Shown here: positions 16,207 through 27,938 of the stretch, one piece after another | How the letters are laid out: every line of letters begins with the position of its first letter | Numbering within the stretch: position 1 is the first letter of the stretch | NCBI GenBank assembly: GCA_036768485.1 | Contig: JAVLUZ010000411.1 | Span: 227,265 to 291,264, forward strand | Length of the DNA stretch: 64,000 nt | DNA from: Mermis nigrescens | Lineage: Eukaryota > Nematoda > Enoplea > Mermithida > Mermithidae | Direction of reading: 5' to 3' | Translations under genes and position numbers: made by a program | The notes under the pieces: model-generated | Told to the model about the DNA's origin: nothing | The model's database searches: none | The model's input: the letters and a program-made list of their open reading frames with translations, nothing else

Positions 16207-16939
16207 GGGTGTATCAAGAGTAATTAAACGGATTAGATTATATATAAATCCAAATTGATGTTGATTAATTACTTTATTTTTGTTTGTTTGTTAAGGCATT
16301 TATCTGAAATATACTCTAATTATATTGAATGGCGGGAAGTCGTTTATCTTTGGGAGAAAAAATCAAATGTGTGCGACTGTAATCAATTTATGGAAGTGCT
16401 CATGAGATTGTTCGGAAACGGCCGAAAGATTTCAGCTCACAACCGCTGGCTGTTACAACAATTATCAACGTGAACACACGTTTTGATAAGACCAGAAGTG
16501 TTGCTGACCTTCCTCGCAGCGGAGGCCCCAGATCGTCGAGGTCTGAAAAAACGTTGAATCTGTTCTGGAGGAGACCTGTTGAGTGGCCTCCGCATTCATG
16601 TGATCTTACTCCACCCGATTTTTTCCTTTGGGGCATTTTGAAAGAAAAGGTATTCGCTCGAGACGCAGGCAATCTTGATGAGTTGCGCCCGTTCATCACA
16701 GACGGATTTGCTGAGATAACGCTAGAGTTGTGCGCAAAAGTTTGCAGATCAGTCCGTCATAGATTATGGAAATGTTCAGAGCTTAATGGCATTCAAGTAC
16801 TGTGAAGCTGCGATCCATTTCTCCTCCATTTTTTAGTTTGGTTGTTAATCTACATTGTCCAGTATAAATTTCGATTGGAAATAAATTTTATCTTTTCAGG
16901 GAGATGAACATATCCGTTTATTTACTCTTGATACACCCG

Positions 16940-16940
<1 letters not shown>
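16205..16940 (+). mobile_element. Mariner/Tc1-type deletion derivative
   Basis: Near-perfect terminal inverted repeats: CGGGTGTATCAAGAGTAA.. at the left and its complement ending at 16,939, with TA on each side. At 736 bp it is shorter than a full mariner (about 1.3 kb). The single gene relic inside joins an N-terminal helix-turn-helix part directly to the C-terminal end of a transposase, so it cannot move on its own. Confidence 0.85.
16329..16805 (+). pseudogene. Mariner transposase relic, internally deleted
   Basis: From the ATG at 16,329 the frame reads a start typical of the family (SLGEKIKCVRL) followed at once by TAA. The same frame continues through an N-terminal DNA-binding-like part (IYGSAHEIVRK) to a TRSVADLPRSGGP linker, which in mariners separates the two HTH motifs. 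It then jumps to the C-terminal catalytic end: WPPHSCDLTPPDFFLWG, holding the last catalytic Asp region, then a LRPFI helix. The first two catalytic Asp and the intervening RNase-H-fold strands are missing. Stop TGA at 16,803. A dead internal-deletion copy, possibly mobilisable in trans through its intact ends. Confidence 0.8.

Positions 16941-17014
<74 letters not shown>
16941..17014. repeat. (TA)n microsatellite, right of mariner
   Basis: About 37 TA units, partner of the run at 16,134-16,204. Confidence 0.95.
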
Positions 17015-17015
<1 letters not shown>

Positions 17016-17021
17016 CAGTTT

Positions 17022-20000
17022 CGATTCATCGTTTTTCATTTTTCTCTTATCTATTCTCATTATCTTTTAGTTATCTAATTTTAGTTCCTCGTATGCCGAT
17101 TTTTATCGGGTTAAAACATTTCTTTTCCTTATTTGTCATTATTTCCTTGATAGCATTGATCGCGTGCTAGCGGACAGCGTGTCTTATTCGCATATGTGAG
17201 ACTATTCCGCTGAGCAGAATGTCCCGCTGAGCAGACCTTGTCCAGATGGAAAATGCAGACGATGGTCTCATTACCTAATCGTCGGCTCAGACGATTAAAT
17301 ATGCACCATTCTTGTAAAAGTTTGTTCTGTAAGCGAAGGAAATAGAGACAAAGCCTTTTATAAGACTTTTGCACTTGTCCTTTTGTCATTTTACCTGTCG
17401 AATCATCTGAACATGTACTTAACGCTGCTTACTCCGATGAGTTTCCTGACTAGTTTCTTTCATTTAGTAATCCAAAACATATGCCGAATCCGGAAATTTC
17501 AAGATCGAATCATATGTTGATTATACGTCCTTGTTACTCCCAAGATAACTAATTCATATAAATATAAATAATAGCTTTTTTCTTTTTTGTATTCGTTTTT
17601 CATTCGTTTTCTTTCAATTCGTTCTTTTTATTCGATTTCTTTTCAAAGTCGCAAAATCTCTTAAAAATCAGACTTTCTCTAAGCAACGCAAAAAAAGATC
17701 GAAGTATATTCTGCGGCCTGCTGATTGAAATGAACTATTATTTCAAAAAAAGACTTTAAAAGCAGCGAGTTAGCTATGCAGTAGTTATGGGAAACAGATG
17801 AAGTAAACTATAGTCTGTTTCATTTAAGTTCGCGGTTTTCTTTGAAATTTTTCCGCAAGAATTAGGCCACAGAAGCGGTTTAAACTTTTGATACAGCAAT
17901 GCGGCTCAACACTGGATGCGTCTCCAAGTGACTCGACATACTGTAGAATATCATGTTAATTGCAATAGTTTAAAACACTTTTGCAGTCACTTTAAATTTT
18001 TCCAAAACATCAAAGCTGAATGAAAGAGGCTATAGGAGCGACCTTGTAAACCAACTTAATGAAATAACAAACATCGATGCATTGAAGACTATCAAAGAAA
18101 TTGTTGGTTCAAAGCAGTAGGAAACGCTAAGCTTACGTGAAACAGACTACATCTTGGTTTACTTCTTTGCCTGCATCGATTGTGTGCACTAACCAATTGA
18201 CGCCAGTTTTGCTTGCTATAATGCCCATTATAACAAAAGAAAACACCATTAAATACAATTGCAGTTAATTTTCTATTAATGGCGATACGAAGCACGTTGC
18301 GCTCGCAACCTGCAAGCAATTTACAAAGAGTGAACATTATAGATTGTTTACACACTCTTGTGTGAAGCATAAAAATTATGCAGAGAAGGTTACACTTTTT
18401 TCAGAGGCCGCGGAATATACTTCGATTTCTTGCATTGCTTGGAGAAATTCAGATTTTAAGAGATTTTGCGACTTTAGGCATATGCATAGGTAGCTTTTTC
18501 TTAGTCCCTCCTTTTACATCCTTACTAATCCTTAATCCCAAGTGTATTCGTCTTTTTTGTTCCATCGGAGCATTTTTCTTTGCTATAGTACCCTGCTTTT
18601 AATTTGCACGATTTGAGTAAAGCAGTCAGTAAACACATGCCACGATAATGACAGCAGTCCGAGAAAGCAGAAAACAATACTGTTCTAAAGATTAGCATTA
18701 TCTTTTCTAAACAAAACAATCTTATCTTATTCAGATATGTCCGTGTATGCGGCCGCCATTTTTTAAAATTGGTCGTTTTTATTGCACGAACCTCCGCATT
18801 TCAAAATTTTCGGTCCGCGGTGCACATGTCGCCTGTGCTTGCGACATTTTTCAAAAAAATTGGCCCTTCGCAAATTGTTTGATACCCAATGCTCTGGGTG
18901 GATAAGTGCTTCTCAGTGTCAACTTTACACTTGTGCTTATAACTCAATATTGGGTATACAATAAAACAAAATAAACTAAGATCTGTAACGCTTAGGTCAG
19001 GGCACATTTTAAGCATAATCAGCATGTTCTGCCTATCTAACGGTGTAGCTGAAGAAATTTCTTCTTTCGTTTCGAACCCTTTACACTAAAACGATCACAG
19101 ATCAAGAAATATTGCGCTGAAAGAGAAAACAAATTTTTGGTTTTGAGATATTGTAATTCTCTACATTAAAAGACCAAGTCGACTGCACAGAAACTAAAAT
19201 TGAGTTAGATAAGCTGAAGGACACGCAAAGGGTAAAAAACACGTATACTTTACTCTTTTGTATAACAACCATTGAGGGTAGAGAAATTTTAAGGTTAGAT
19301 TCGTAATCTACAACTCAAACATTTAAAAAAATTGGCTCTTCCCAAATTAATTGATTTTTCGGTTTACACTTTAACCAATCATTGCTAACTCGGTATTGAG
19401 TGTAATGGAAAAAATCAACATCAAGTTTTTTAATTATCTATCGATTAAAAAAACCGCACCTCCCAGGTGTGTGCCGTTGCTGCTGTGACGGAGGGACACA
19501 AAATTCGCACTCGCTGTAATAAACTTATAAGAAGAAAAGGTGGCCAAAAATATTATAAGTAGCGTTATCGCGTTACCTATGATGAGAGTAGATAAGTGAC
19601 GAAATTGCTAGATTCTGATGACAAGATTACTATGGAGCTGAATAGTGTAAATTGCACGTAAACGTAGTGTTACGATAGCATAAGTACAAATTAATGTAAA
19701 GCACACAAAATAAAATAAAAGTATTTAGTAATCAATTACGCATATGCAGCATGACCTTAATGGAACATATTGAAAAAATTAAGCTTATGCAACGTTCTGG
19801 AACTAAATTTGTTCTTCAGTTTAAACTTTACATGACTACTAGGTGTGAAGAAAACTTACGGTCAGTTTCTTAATCCTGATCTAACGGAACATATTTCGAA
19901 AAATTCATGTCTTGCAATGCTCTGAAAGTAAAATAAATGTGTAGTGTAAACAACACATAACAATAAATGAATAGTGCAAACTTCACAGAAATACTGGGTG

Positions 20001-23000
20001 CAGAAAGAACTAACAGTCAGATTCGTAATTCTGACCATACGTAGAATATTTTGAGAAAAAATTTAGCTCCCGCAAGGCTCTAGGACTAAAGTTAATTTGC
20101 AATGTAAACTTGCACAACCTCAAACTGTAAAGTAGATTTTAGTCGGGTTCGTAAGTCTGATATTACTCTGATATTACAATCGATATTCATGAAAAAATTA
20201 AGCCCACAATAGCCTAGAGACGAATAAATATTAGAAATAAACAACTCTACACCACTGTTGAGTATAAAAAACACCCCAACTGGTGTATCACGTTTGATTC
20301 CTGGTACATTTTCAGACTTGAGATCGTGTCCTGACTCATAACCGAACAAGATGGCAAAAAAAATAAGACAGAGACACGTTAAACACACCCGATTTCTGAC
20401 TTTACACCTCCCAAAAAAAGCTAGATATCGATGTAAATAAACGCAATAAGCCGTGACGTGTACCTCTTAGAAAGCACTTTATTTTGCGATCTAAAAAATA
20501 GACAATAATGTATTTTTCCATCATATACCACATTATAAATTTTAAAAATGTGAAAAATAACTCCCTATTGAGTGCAAAGAAATTTGGTTCGGGCCAGTTT
20601 GTAGCCTTCGAGTCTTAGTACGTTTGTATGTGCAATATTTATGTTCCGCAGAATATTTGAGAAATTTACTAATCAAAATAGGAAAAAACGTGTTTTTCGC
20701 CCATACCCTGATTTCAAACTTTACACCGCCATTAATATCTCAAAACCGACATGTTTTTAAACGCAATTTGTTGCGACGTGTAGCCCTTAAAAGGTACTTT
20801 ATATCTATCTTATTCAATTTATCCCGACGTATAAGCGGAAAAGTTGGCAGAGAAATCTTAGACAAAATCTGTTTTTACACCATCCACTAGAGTGTAAAGC
20901 CTAAACTCCTATATCTTACTCCGTATTGAGTGTACAAAAGTTTGCTGTTAAGCCGAAAGTAGCCCAGTCGTTGTACATTTCTGCTGGAACAAATTTTTTT
21001 TGGACTCATAGTCGAAGTTGTTGGCATACCTAATATTTAAATTGTCACAATATTACCACTGTCACAACATTCTTACTGCAAGTGCCACGATTGCGACCGA
21101 CAGGAAAAACCGTGCTACTAACAGTGTCATAGCTGTGGAAAATCAGGAAGAGGACTAATTCCCCCAGAATTCTGAAAATACGAAGTTTTTTACAAGGTCC
21201 CTCAAAGAGAAAAATAAAAAATTCTCAAAGCGCATCTGTCAGATCATTTGATTCTATTTTAGCATACTTTTGAACTAATAAACCCAATATTTTATGGCGA
21301 AAGTTATTGAGCTGGCATTGAGAATTTTGATGAGCATGGTGATTCAAAATAGGAATAATTTATTTAAAGTGAAGAGCGCAAGTAAGCTTAGAAAGATTAA
21401 TAATTTCTGATTAGCACTCGTTTAATGAAATTCTGATATTCTTAAGACTTATAGTTTCTGTTGTCGAACACCTGTAGAGGTCATCAGTTTTATCTAGCTT
21501 TTTTGTAAATGGGGAGAGAAGCGAACTATTTGCGAAAAAGATTGATTCAGCAAATGAGCAGCGAAGCGCCTCTTTGCTAGTGATTTTATAATTTATTTAT
21601 TACAAAATTCATATTGCTTCCCATTAACCCACCTTAACCAAATCCATCGAGAATATAAGTATAAACAGTAGGCGAAATACGAAGCAATTAATATCAATTT
21701 TACACAAAAAAAATTTGAAAGTGAATAATTGATTCCAGAGTCACAGGTTGCTTGCACCAAATTACAGCTGGATCAGGCGCCATTGTTTTCAAAACGCAGC
21801 TCTTCAATAATAATGTCGCCATCAGTTGTTACGTAAAGGGGAAATCCCCAGTCTTCATTAAATTTGATAGCTTCAGCAAGTTTTCGATTGATCGTTATCT
21901 TAAGAAAGACACGAATGTGCATAGATGCTCGTACGAAGTATTGCATTGAATATCGAGTTAAAAGCAGTCTATAAAAAAAGTAGTGAATCACACGTGGGCA
22001 TACACAGGTCATAACTATACGTGGGCGTGGGAGAGGGGGTTGGTGAGTTTTCCCTTAAAATCTACGTTCTTTTGGATTTTTAGTGCTAGTTCTAGCAATT
22101 TTGCCTAGTTTGACCGCCAGAATTCGGCCGCTGCCCATAGCCCACCAGAACACGAAAGATTCCCAGAATGTAGATAATGTACTAGAATTTTAGTTTCATA
22201 AATTTCAAATTTTTTGCGATTTGTTAATGCCATTGAATAGAAATCTATGAGAAACATTAAATAATTGTATTCCTCGCGTTGCGCGCGTCCCATCTCCTCA
22301 TGCGTCCTAAATGTTCGCCAAAAGCTGTAATATGAAAATTATTCACTGTAGAAATCCCATCTTTCTGTTCGTCCTACCTCTTCGACCCACGTCATCGCTT
22401 GTGCCAGAGGATGCACATATTCGTACATAAGTATGTACATCTTTTAAACATCTTGTAAGGAGCTAAATTCTTTTTCACGTTATACTTGTGTCTTAATGAC
22501 CCGCAATTATCGCGAGCCATCATTAGCTTAGTTGCAAAAATTCATAGAAGAAAACCTTAATATTTGGAATAAACGAAGAAAGTCCATAATGATGATTTAT
22601 TATTTCAGTTTACTACTCCGCAATAGCCTCCATCCAGATTTTCACTATTTTTCTGCTCAAATATCGCCTTTTTTCCTAGGATCAAGATAATTAGAAAGTT
22701 ACTAGGTTTGAATTTCAGTCACTCAAAAAGAATTTAGGCAGAAAACGCGATATCCGAGGAGGAAAATCCTCAATGAGGGTGTGGTATAACTGACTAGTAC
22801 GTATTTCAGCATAGCCGGATGAGTGTGTCATTTGGAATCAAAAAGCCCTAACTTCCCAAAGTTTATTGATCAAAGTAGCCTAAAATGCGTGCAAGCTGAA
22901 ATATGTCATGCAAAGAGAGACCCATACTCTCTGTATATATACAAATTTGAGCCATTCGTAAATGATTACAGTTTAACCGTACATCTTCCACGACTGTATT

Positions 23001-23757
23001 TCAAAGCACCTGATCCCTATTTTCTGCTTAGGCTTAGTGAGTGTGAAAAAAGAAGCCGTTATAAAATTTTTTTGATTTTAAGATAAATCTGCGTATGCGC
23101 AGGAAGTTACGGGTATTTCTAGACCAACCCTCGAAAACACGACCATTAATTCCTCAATGAATCGACAGCAGTCTTGAAAATCGAACTCCCGAACCTCCAA
23201 GATTTTATGTCGAAGCACCATAAGCACTACGAGGACTCAAACTGTTCTTTTTATAAATCAGCGAGTACCGGATGGAGTGAACTCTTCGACTCTAACTTAT
23301 AGTTCTTTGTAAAATTATATGTTTTTTCAGTTTCAAAGTTTGATACTCGAGTTAGAACCATATATGGGCAGCGACTAAATTCTGGGGAGTCCGATGGGGC
23401 AAATCACCGAAAATAGCACCGAAAATTCTTTTCTAGGGGTCAATCGATTTTTGAGGGGAGGGGTCCGCCAGATTCTCTGAGGTCCAGCAAGACCCCCCCC
23501 CGACCCCCACGCCCATATGTGGTTACGAGTAGAAAACGCTTTCTAATTGTTACAGTTTTGGAAGAAATGCCCGTAATACGTCATTCTTATCATACTTTTT
23601 ACTATATCGTAATAAGTCTGTTTAGGATAAATAATCTTAGTTCGCTCTCATGAAGCTAAAGTTTGCTACAATAAAGTAGATACTTCGCATATCTGAAAAT
23701 TTAAAATGAATGAATTTATTAGAATTACTGTTTAATTGCATTGAAACAGAAAATGTC
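17022..23757 (-). repeat. Right arm of the giant inverted duplication
   Basis: Reverse complement of 1-6,688 throughout. It carries the mirror copies of every landmark of the left arm: the MITE (about 17,640-18,586), the TTTACAC-type repeat block (about 18,780-21,000) and the G-rich family fragment (about 23,350-23,520). Differences are scattered point changes and short indels, so it is a genuine, aged inverted duplication rather than one sequence read twice. No gene recognised. Confidence 0.88.
17640..18586 (-). mobile_element. MITE of the TAGCAAAGAAAAATGC family, inside right arm
   Basis: Mirror of 5,132-6,065. The outer end, reading CATTTTTCTTTGCTATAG, is at about 18,570-18,586. Confidence 0.6.
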
Positions 23758-25282
23758 CGACATGCAAGGAGCGAGAAGTGCAAGAGATGGGATTTTCGAA
23801 GAAGTGGGATACATAATTAAGTGGGATTATCGAGAAGGTGGGATGCATCAAGAGGTGGGACACGCGAGAAGCTAAGACACAATCCCTTTTTTCGTCGCTC
23901 TATTGACCTCAAAAAATTTTCGACCTCCCTCTGCATTTGCTTTACCCATCCATGACTTATTATGACATTGCTGATCTTGTGAAGAAGCCTCACCAGAAAA
24001 TTTTCAAGGGCGGACACCTGGAAGGCGCGCTTTTTTTAATCGATAGATAATTTAAAAACTCGATGTTGATTTTTTCAATTTGTTTACACTCAATACCATG
24101 TTAGCAATGAGTGTGTAAAGTGTGCACCAAAACATCAAATAATTTGCGGAAGGCCAATGTAGTTTAAATGTTGCCCTTGAGTTGTAAATCACATATATAA
24201 ACTTGAAATTTCTTTACACTAAATGGTTGTTGAAGAAAAGTGTAAAGTAAACGTGTTTTCTACTATTTGCGTGTCCTAAAGCTTACCTAACTTAATTTTG
24301 GTTTCTGTGCAGTCCATTAGTAATTATAATGTAGAGTTGCAATATCTCACAACCGAAATTTTTTTAACGCAATATTTCTTGATCTGTGATCTTTTAAGTG
24401 TAAAGGGTATGAAACGAAAAGAAAAATTCTTAAGCTTCACCGCTAAGTACATAGTCGGAACATGCTGATTATGCTTAAAATGTGCCCTCACTAAGCGTTA
24501 CACATCCTAATTAATTTTGTTTCTATACACCCAATATTGCGTTGTTAGCGCAAGTGTTAAGTTTACACTGAGAAGCAATTTTCCATCCAGAGCATCGGAT
24601 ATAGTCTTTTTTTAAAATGATCTCCGTAAAGCCAGAATGACGAATCTGATCGTTAAACTGTTTTACAACCGGAGGTAGTTGAGCTGTGATGAGGTGAAGT
24701 TCGAATAATGCACATGTTTGCTAATGCGAATATTTAACTCCAAATTGCATATATTTTGAACAGTATTTTATTCCGAAGATTTTTGACTCACCCTAAATCA
24801 TTTTTATTCGAAAACATGCACTGTTCTGACAATTAACTGGAATGAGAAACATTTTTCAAAAGACTAGCATTACTTGATAATAATAATAAAAGTAATTCTT
24901 ATGCTCTGCCTTTATCAAACCGATTCCAATATTTTTTTCTTGTAAAAGTCCATGCAAATTTATGTCTGTCCATTTTTGGAATGTATGCGGCTCACAAATT
25001 TTCTTAAATTGTTTGCACGCGCGTCGACCGGACTGTTGATTTGTGGCTGGAATCGTTCATGTTGTCTTGCTCGACAACTAATTTTTGTTGCTTTCTCGTG
25101 CATTGTTCGATTGCATGCGATTTTTGGCGACCGACACATCATTGCGCTGCTAAATTTTTAAATCGATCCAACGGAGAATTTTGTGTAGGTTTTTTCTCTG
25201 ATTGAGGTTAGTTAGATTACCTTTTTATGTAATGATAATGCAGTGTTTAAGAACAAAATTATGCTAAGAAAAAGTGGAATAG
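23758..25282. repeat. Repeat-derived interval without genes
   Basis: About 24,010-24,640 is a diverged copy of the arm sequence near 4,240-4,860 (the AATCGATAGATAATT start, the CACTCAATACC module, and the CATGCTGATTATGCTTAAAA module). The rest is unrecognised AT-rich DNA. Short open frames at 23,817-24,017 and 24,952-25,161 show no domain. Confidence 0.5.
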
Positions 25283-25901
25283 TAGCAAGAAAAAATGATC
25301 CGATGGAGCAAAAAAGGTAAATATACTTGAATTTCTTCATTGTTATGGATGTAAAAGGAGGGGTCTCGGAAAAATTTTCCTAAATGCGCAGAAGTCAATT
25401 AGACTCCCTCGAAACAACGCAAATATCGAAGTTTATTCTGCGGCGTGTAAAAAATCAGGGTGTAGCCCCAAAAGTTTTCAACTGATAAAAGAGCATTGAA
25501 GACACTTCCATGACTATTAAATAATCAATATATTATTTATTTTATGAAATATGAGCGTCCACAATGTCCTGACGTAAAAGTAATGGTGTAAACTTTACAC
25601 CTACATGGTCAACTCAATAGTCTGCACATAAATTCTCTTTAAATTTTCTAAAATGAAGTTATTAAAATACTCGCCGTCGTAATCGAAATTACTACGGAAA
25701 TCTGCAGAAACGCGCATAGGCCCCAGAATATACTTCGATTTTTGCGTTGTTTAGAGGAGGTCTAACTGTTTCGCACATTTCTATGGCTTCTGCTCATTTT
25801 GAAAAATTTTCCTCACTCCCCTCCTTTTATATCCTTGATACAGAAGAAATTCAAGTATATTCACCTCCTTTGCTCCATGGGAGCATTTTTCCGTGCTTGT
25901 A
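25283..25901 (+). mobile_element. MITE of the TAGCAAAGAAAAATGC family
   Basis: Ends are about 170-180 bp and inverted: TAGCAAGAAAAAATGATCCG at the left, and GGAGCATTTTTCCGTGC toward the right edge, with the shared inner motif TCGAAGTTTATTCTGCGG and its partner CCAGAATATACTTCGA at about 25,720. More diverged than the 53 kb copy. No coding capacity. Confidence 0.7.
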
Positions 25902-26012
25902 TATACAACAGGTGTACAACGTAGCAAATACGAAAGCATAACCTTCTAAACCAGGAATACGAAAATTCGTCGAAATGGCAAGGGAAACTTGAAACATAAG
26001 GAATTGACTGAC

Positions 26013-26138
26013 CTTATATTCATTCCCTACAATATTTATTTCCAACTCGATATCATTCCCAGCGCGCAATGATGTTGACAAAGTTGCATTTTCCAATTCT
26101 GCACCGAACGGTTCATCGAAGCTCCAAAGATCGATTAC
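26013..26138 (-). CDS. Galectin-like gene, exon (second half of carbohydrate-recognition domain)
   Basis: A minus-strand exon of 126 bp, 42 codons, phase 0 at both ends, with acceptor CTTTAG and a strong donor AAG|GTCAGT. The peptide VIDLWSFDEPFGAELEN then a Leu-rich segment, GNDIELEINIVGNEYK, fits the galectin pattern of a central Trp and Glu followed by the 'pF..G..f.l.I.v....y.v' strands. It joins in frame to the exon at 27,777-27,938. A further exon with the V-NG / F-HR type end should lie downstream on the minus strand but was not found. Domain assignment is by eye; an unrelated beta-sandwich protein is possible. Confidence 0.5.
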
Positions 26139-26644
26139 CTAAAGAATTGAACTTTTTCAAAAGTCCTTAGCGCCCCGAAAACCTAGTCTAGTCAGCATAC
26201 GCAGCTTTTGAGGAAATTCTATAAAAAAGCTTTCGTATTTTCTATATGCTTACATAATTCGACCTGAAACTACTGCTCAGGCTGTCGGCACTTCAGCACA
26301 ATGATGCTAACTGCGAACTAGTGCACGAGGTAGCTAGGTGGAACTTTTTCAAAGAGACATGAAAGAATATCTAAGGAGACCATAAAAGCCAAAAGACGAC
26401 AAAATTAATTCTTTGGAATTTCTGGTTTTTCTTTATATTACGAATTTAGAAGATGGTCGTAAAGAAAGTAATCAACATAAAACATTCGTATTTTGCTCAT
26501 CGATTTTCAAACTGACGCTTAGGCAGCCCACCTACTGCACTACGCAATTTGTAATCGATATTTTAAGGTTAAAACTGCAATATTTGTGTGGGATGTGTCA
26601 TGTGTATAATGAATTTGTGACCAAAAGTGAGAAACCGGTTCCTG

Positions 26645-26789
26645 TAGCATACATGTAAGAGGAAGATGGGGGATTCCCCACCCGAAGTACGCTGTCCCCA
26701 CTCTTTGCTCACCCAGAAGCCGGAAAATTTTTCACCCCATAAATGGCAGGGGAATTCTCCCAAATTTTCGAGCCGTTACATGTATGCTA
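26645..26789. mobile_element. Short foldback/MITE, 145 bp
   Basis: Perfect 14-bp inverted termini, TAGCATACATGTAA at 26,645-26,658 and its complement at 26,776-26,789, enclose a sequence unlike its surroundings (GGATTCCCCACCCG..). No coding capacity. Confidence 0.5.
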
Positions 26790-27776
26790 GCCAGGCTCTG
26801 TTGGTAGGAGGTGGACCAGGTAGATATCAATGTCTGGGCTCTGAAGATTGACCAGGGTTAGGAATATCAAATCGTTAAACTTAATCTGCTCCGTCATAAG
26901 CTTCAGAAAGCTAATGAACGTAGTTGATAGCTCTTTAAATGGTAAACAAATTTTGAAAGTTTTGCATCCTATTTCGAAAATTAAGAAGATTCAAAGTTTT
27001 TAGATTGTTTCTGCCCTTTATTTCTCCTGTCTATTCGTTAATTTGCATTTATACCTATTTCCACATTGTTTCCGCCGTGATGCAGTCAGAAATTTCCTAA
27101 ATTTTATAACCAGAATGCAGGCTGAACCAAAACAAATTGGACGCTGATTGCTGAGCAATAGCTCGAGTGAAAGAGAAAAAAGTATGGAAGTATTTTGCTA
27201 TTAACCGCTAATTTAGTTTAATCAGTCAAGAGCAGTGTTTAAAAAATAAAATTTTTATAGTATACCCTTAGAAAGTACCCTTAGGAAGTTCAAATTTGAA
27301 TCTTTACACGTTAATAACTTCACTAATTTTCTATGATAGGAGCGTTAAACCTATCAAAATGGTTGCGTTTCAAGAAGTTCGAACCAAAAAGTTTAAGTTT
27401 TGGTTAAAACAGTGGCTCTTTCTGCTACCTCAAAAGTCACCGAATATGAGATGGAAATCCCCAATAATTCTTGATTTTTTTCAAAATTATCCCAATTTTC
27501 TGTTTGTTAATTCAGCTGTTTCTTATTTAGATGTAGCAAACAAGATAAAGCTCATTGAATACTGAATCTTGTATGCGCTAGACCGACGTGAAATAGGCAA
27601 CTTTTGCACATCTACAAATGCCATAAAAGAATAATTAATAGGTACAATACTGAGCGAAAACAATGTCATTCCTCAGCTCGTCAACTAACTTCCATTTCCG
27701 GATAATTTCTCCAAGCATATGTACGAGTTTCCTCACAACATAGAATATCTTTGTGTGATTAATCAATTAAAGTGAC

Positions 27777-27938
27777 CTGTGTGTCCGTCCGTATTTTGAT
27801 ACGAAAGATAATATAGCGATCAACATCGAATAAGCTGACTTGAAATCCGTTATACTGCTCCGTCTGGTTTGTCAATTTTCCAGCAAGTATTAATGAGCGA
27901 TTTCTATCCAGTCTACATGGCAATTGTTTCAACCCAAG
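27777..27938 (-). CDS. Galectin-like gene, exon (first half of carbohydrate-recognition domain)
   Basis: A minus-strand exon of 162 bp, 54 codons, phase 0 at both ends: pyrimidine-rich acceptor TTCGTTCTTCAG and donor ACACAG|GTCACT. The peptide runs LPCRLDRNRSLILAGKL, then FQVSLFDVD.YIIFRIKIR, which matches the galectin layout of 'lp..l..g..l.i.G', 'F.v.L' and 'i.f....R'. The exon at 26,013-26,138 continues in phase. The 5' part (start codon, any signal or linker) was not identified upstream. Confidence 0.5.

Noticed and set aside
16904..17170. Open frame with an IYIYIY run
   Set aside because: Product of the (TA)n tract next to the mariner relic; no domain.
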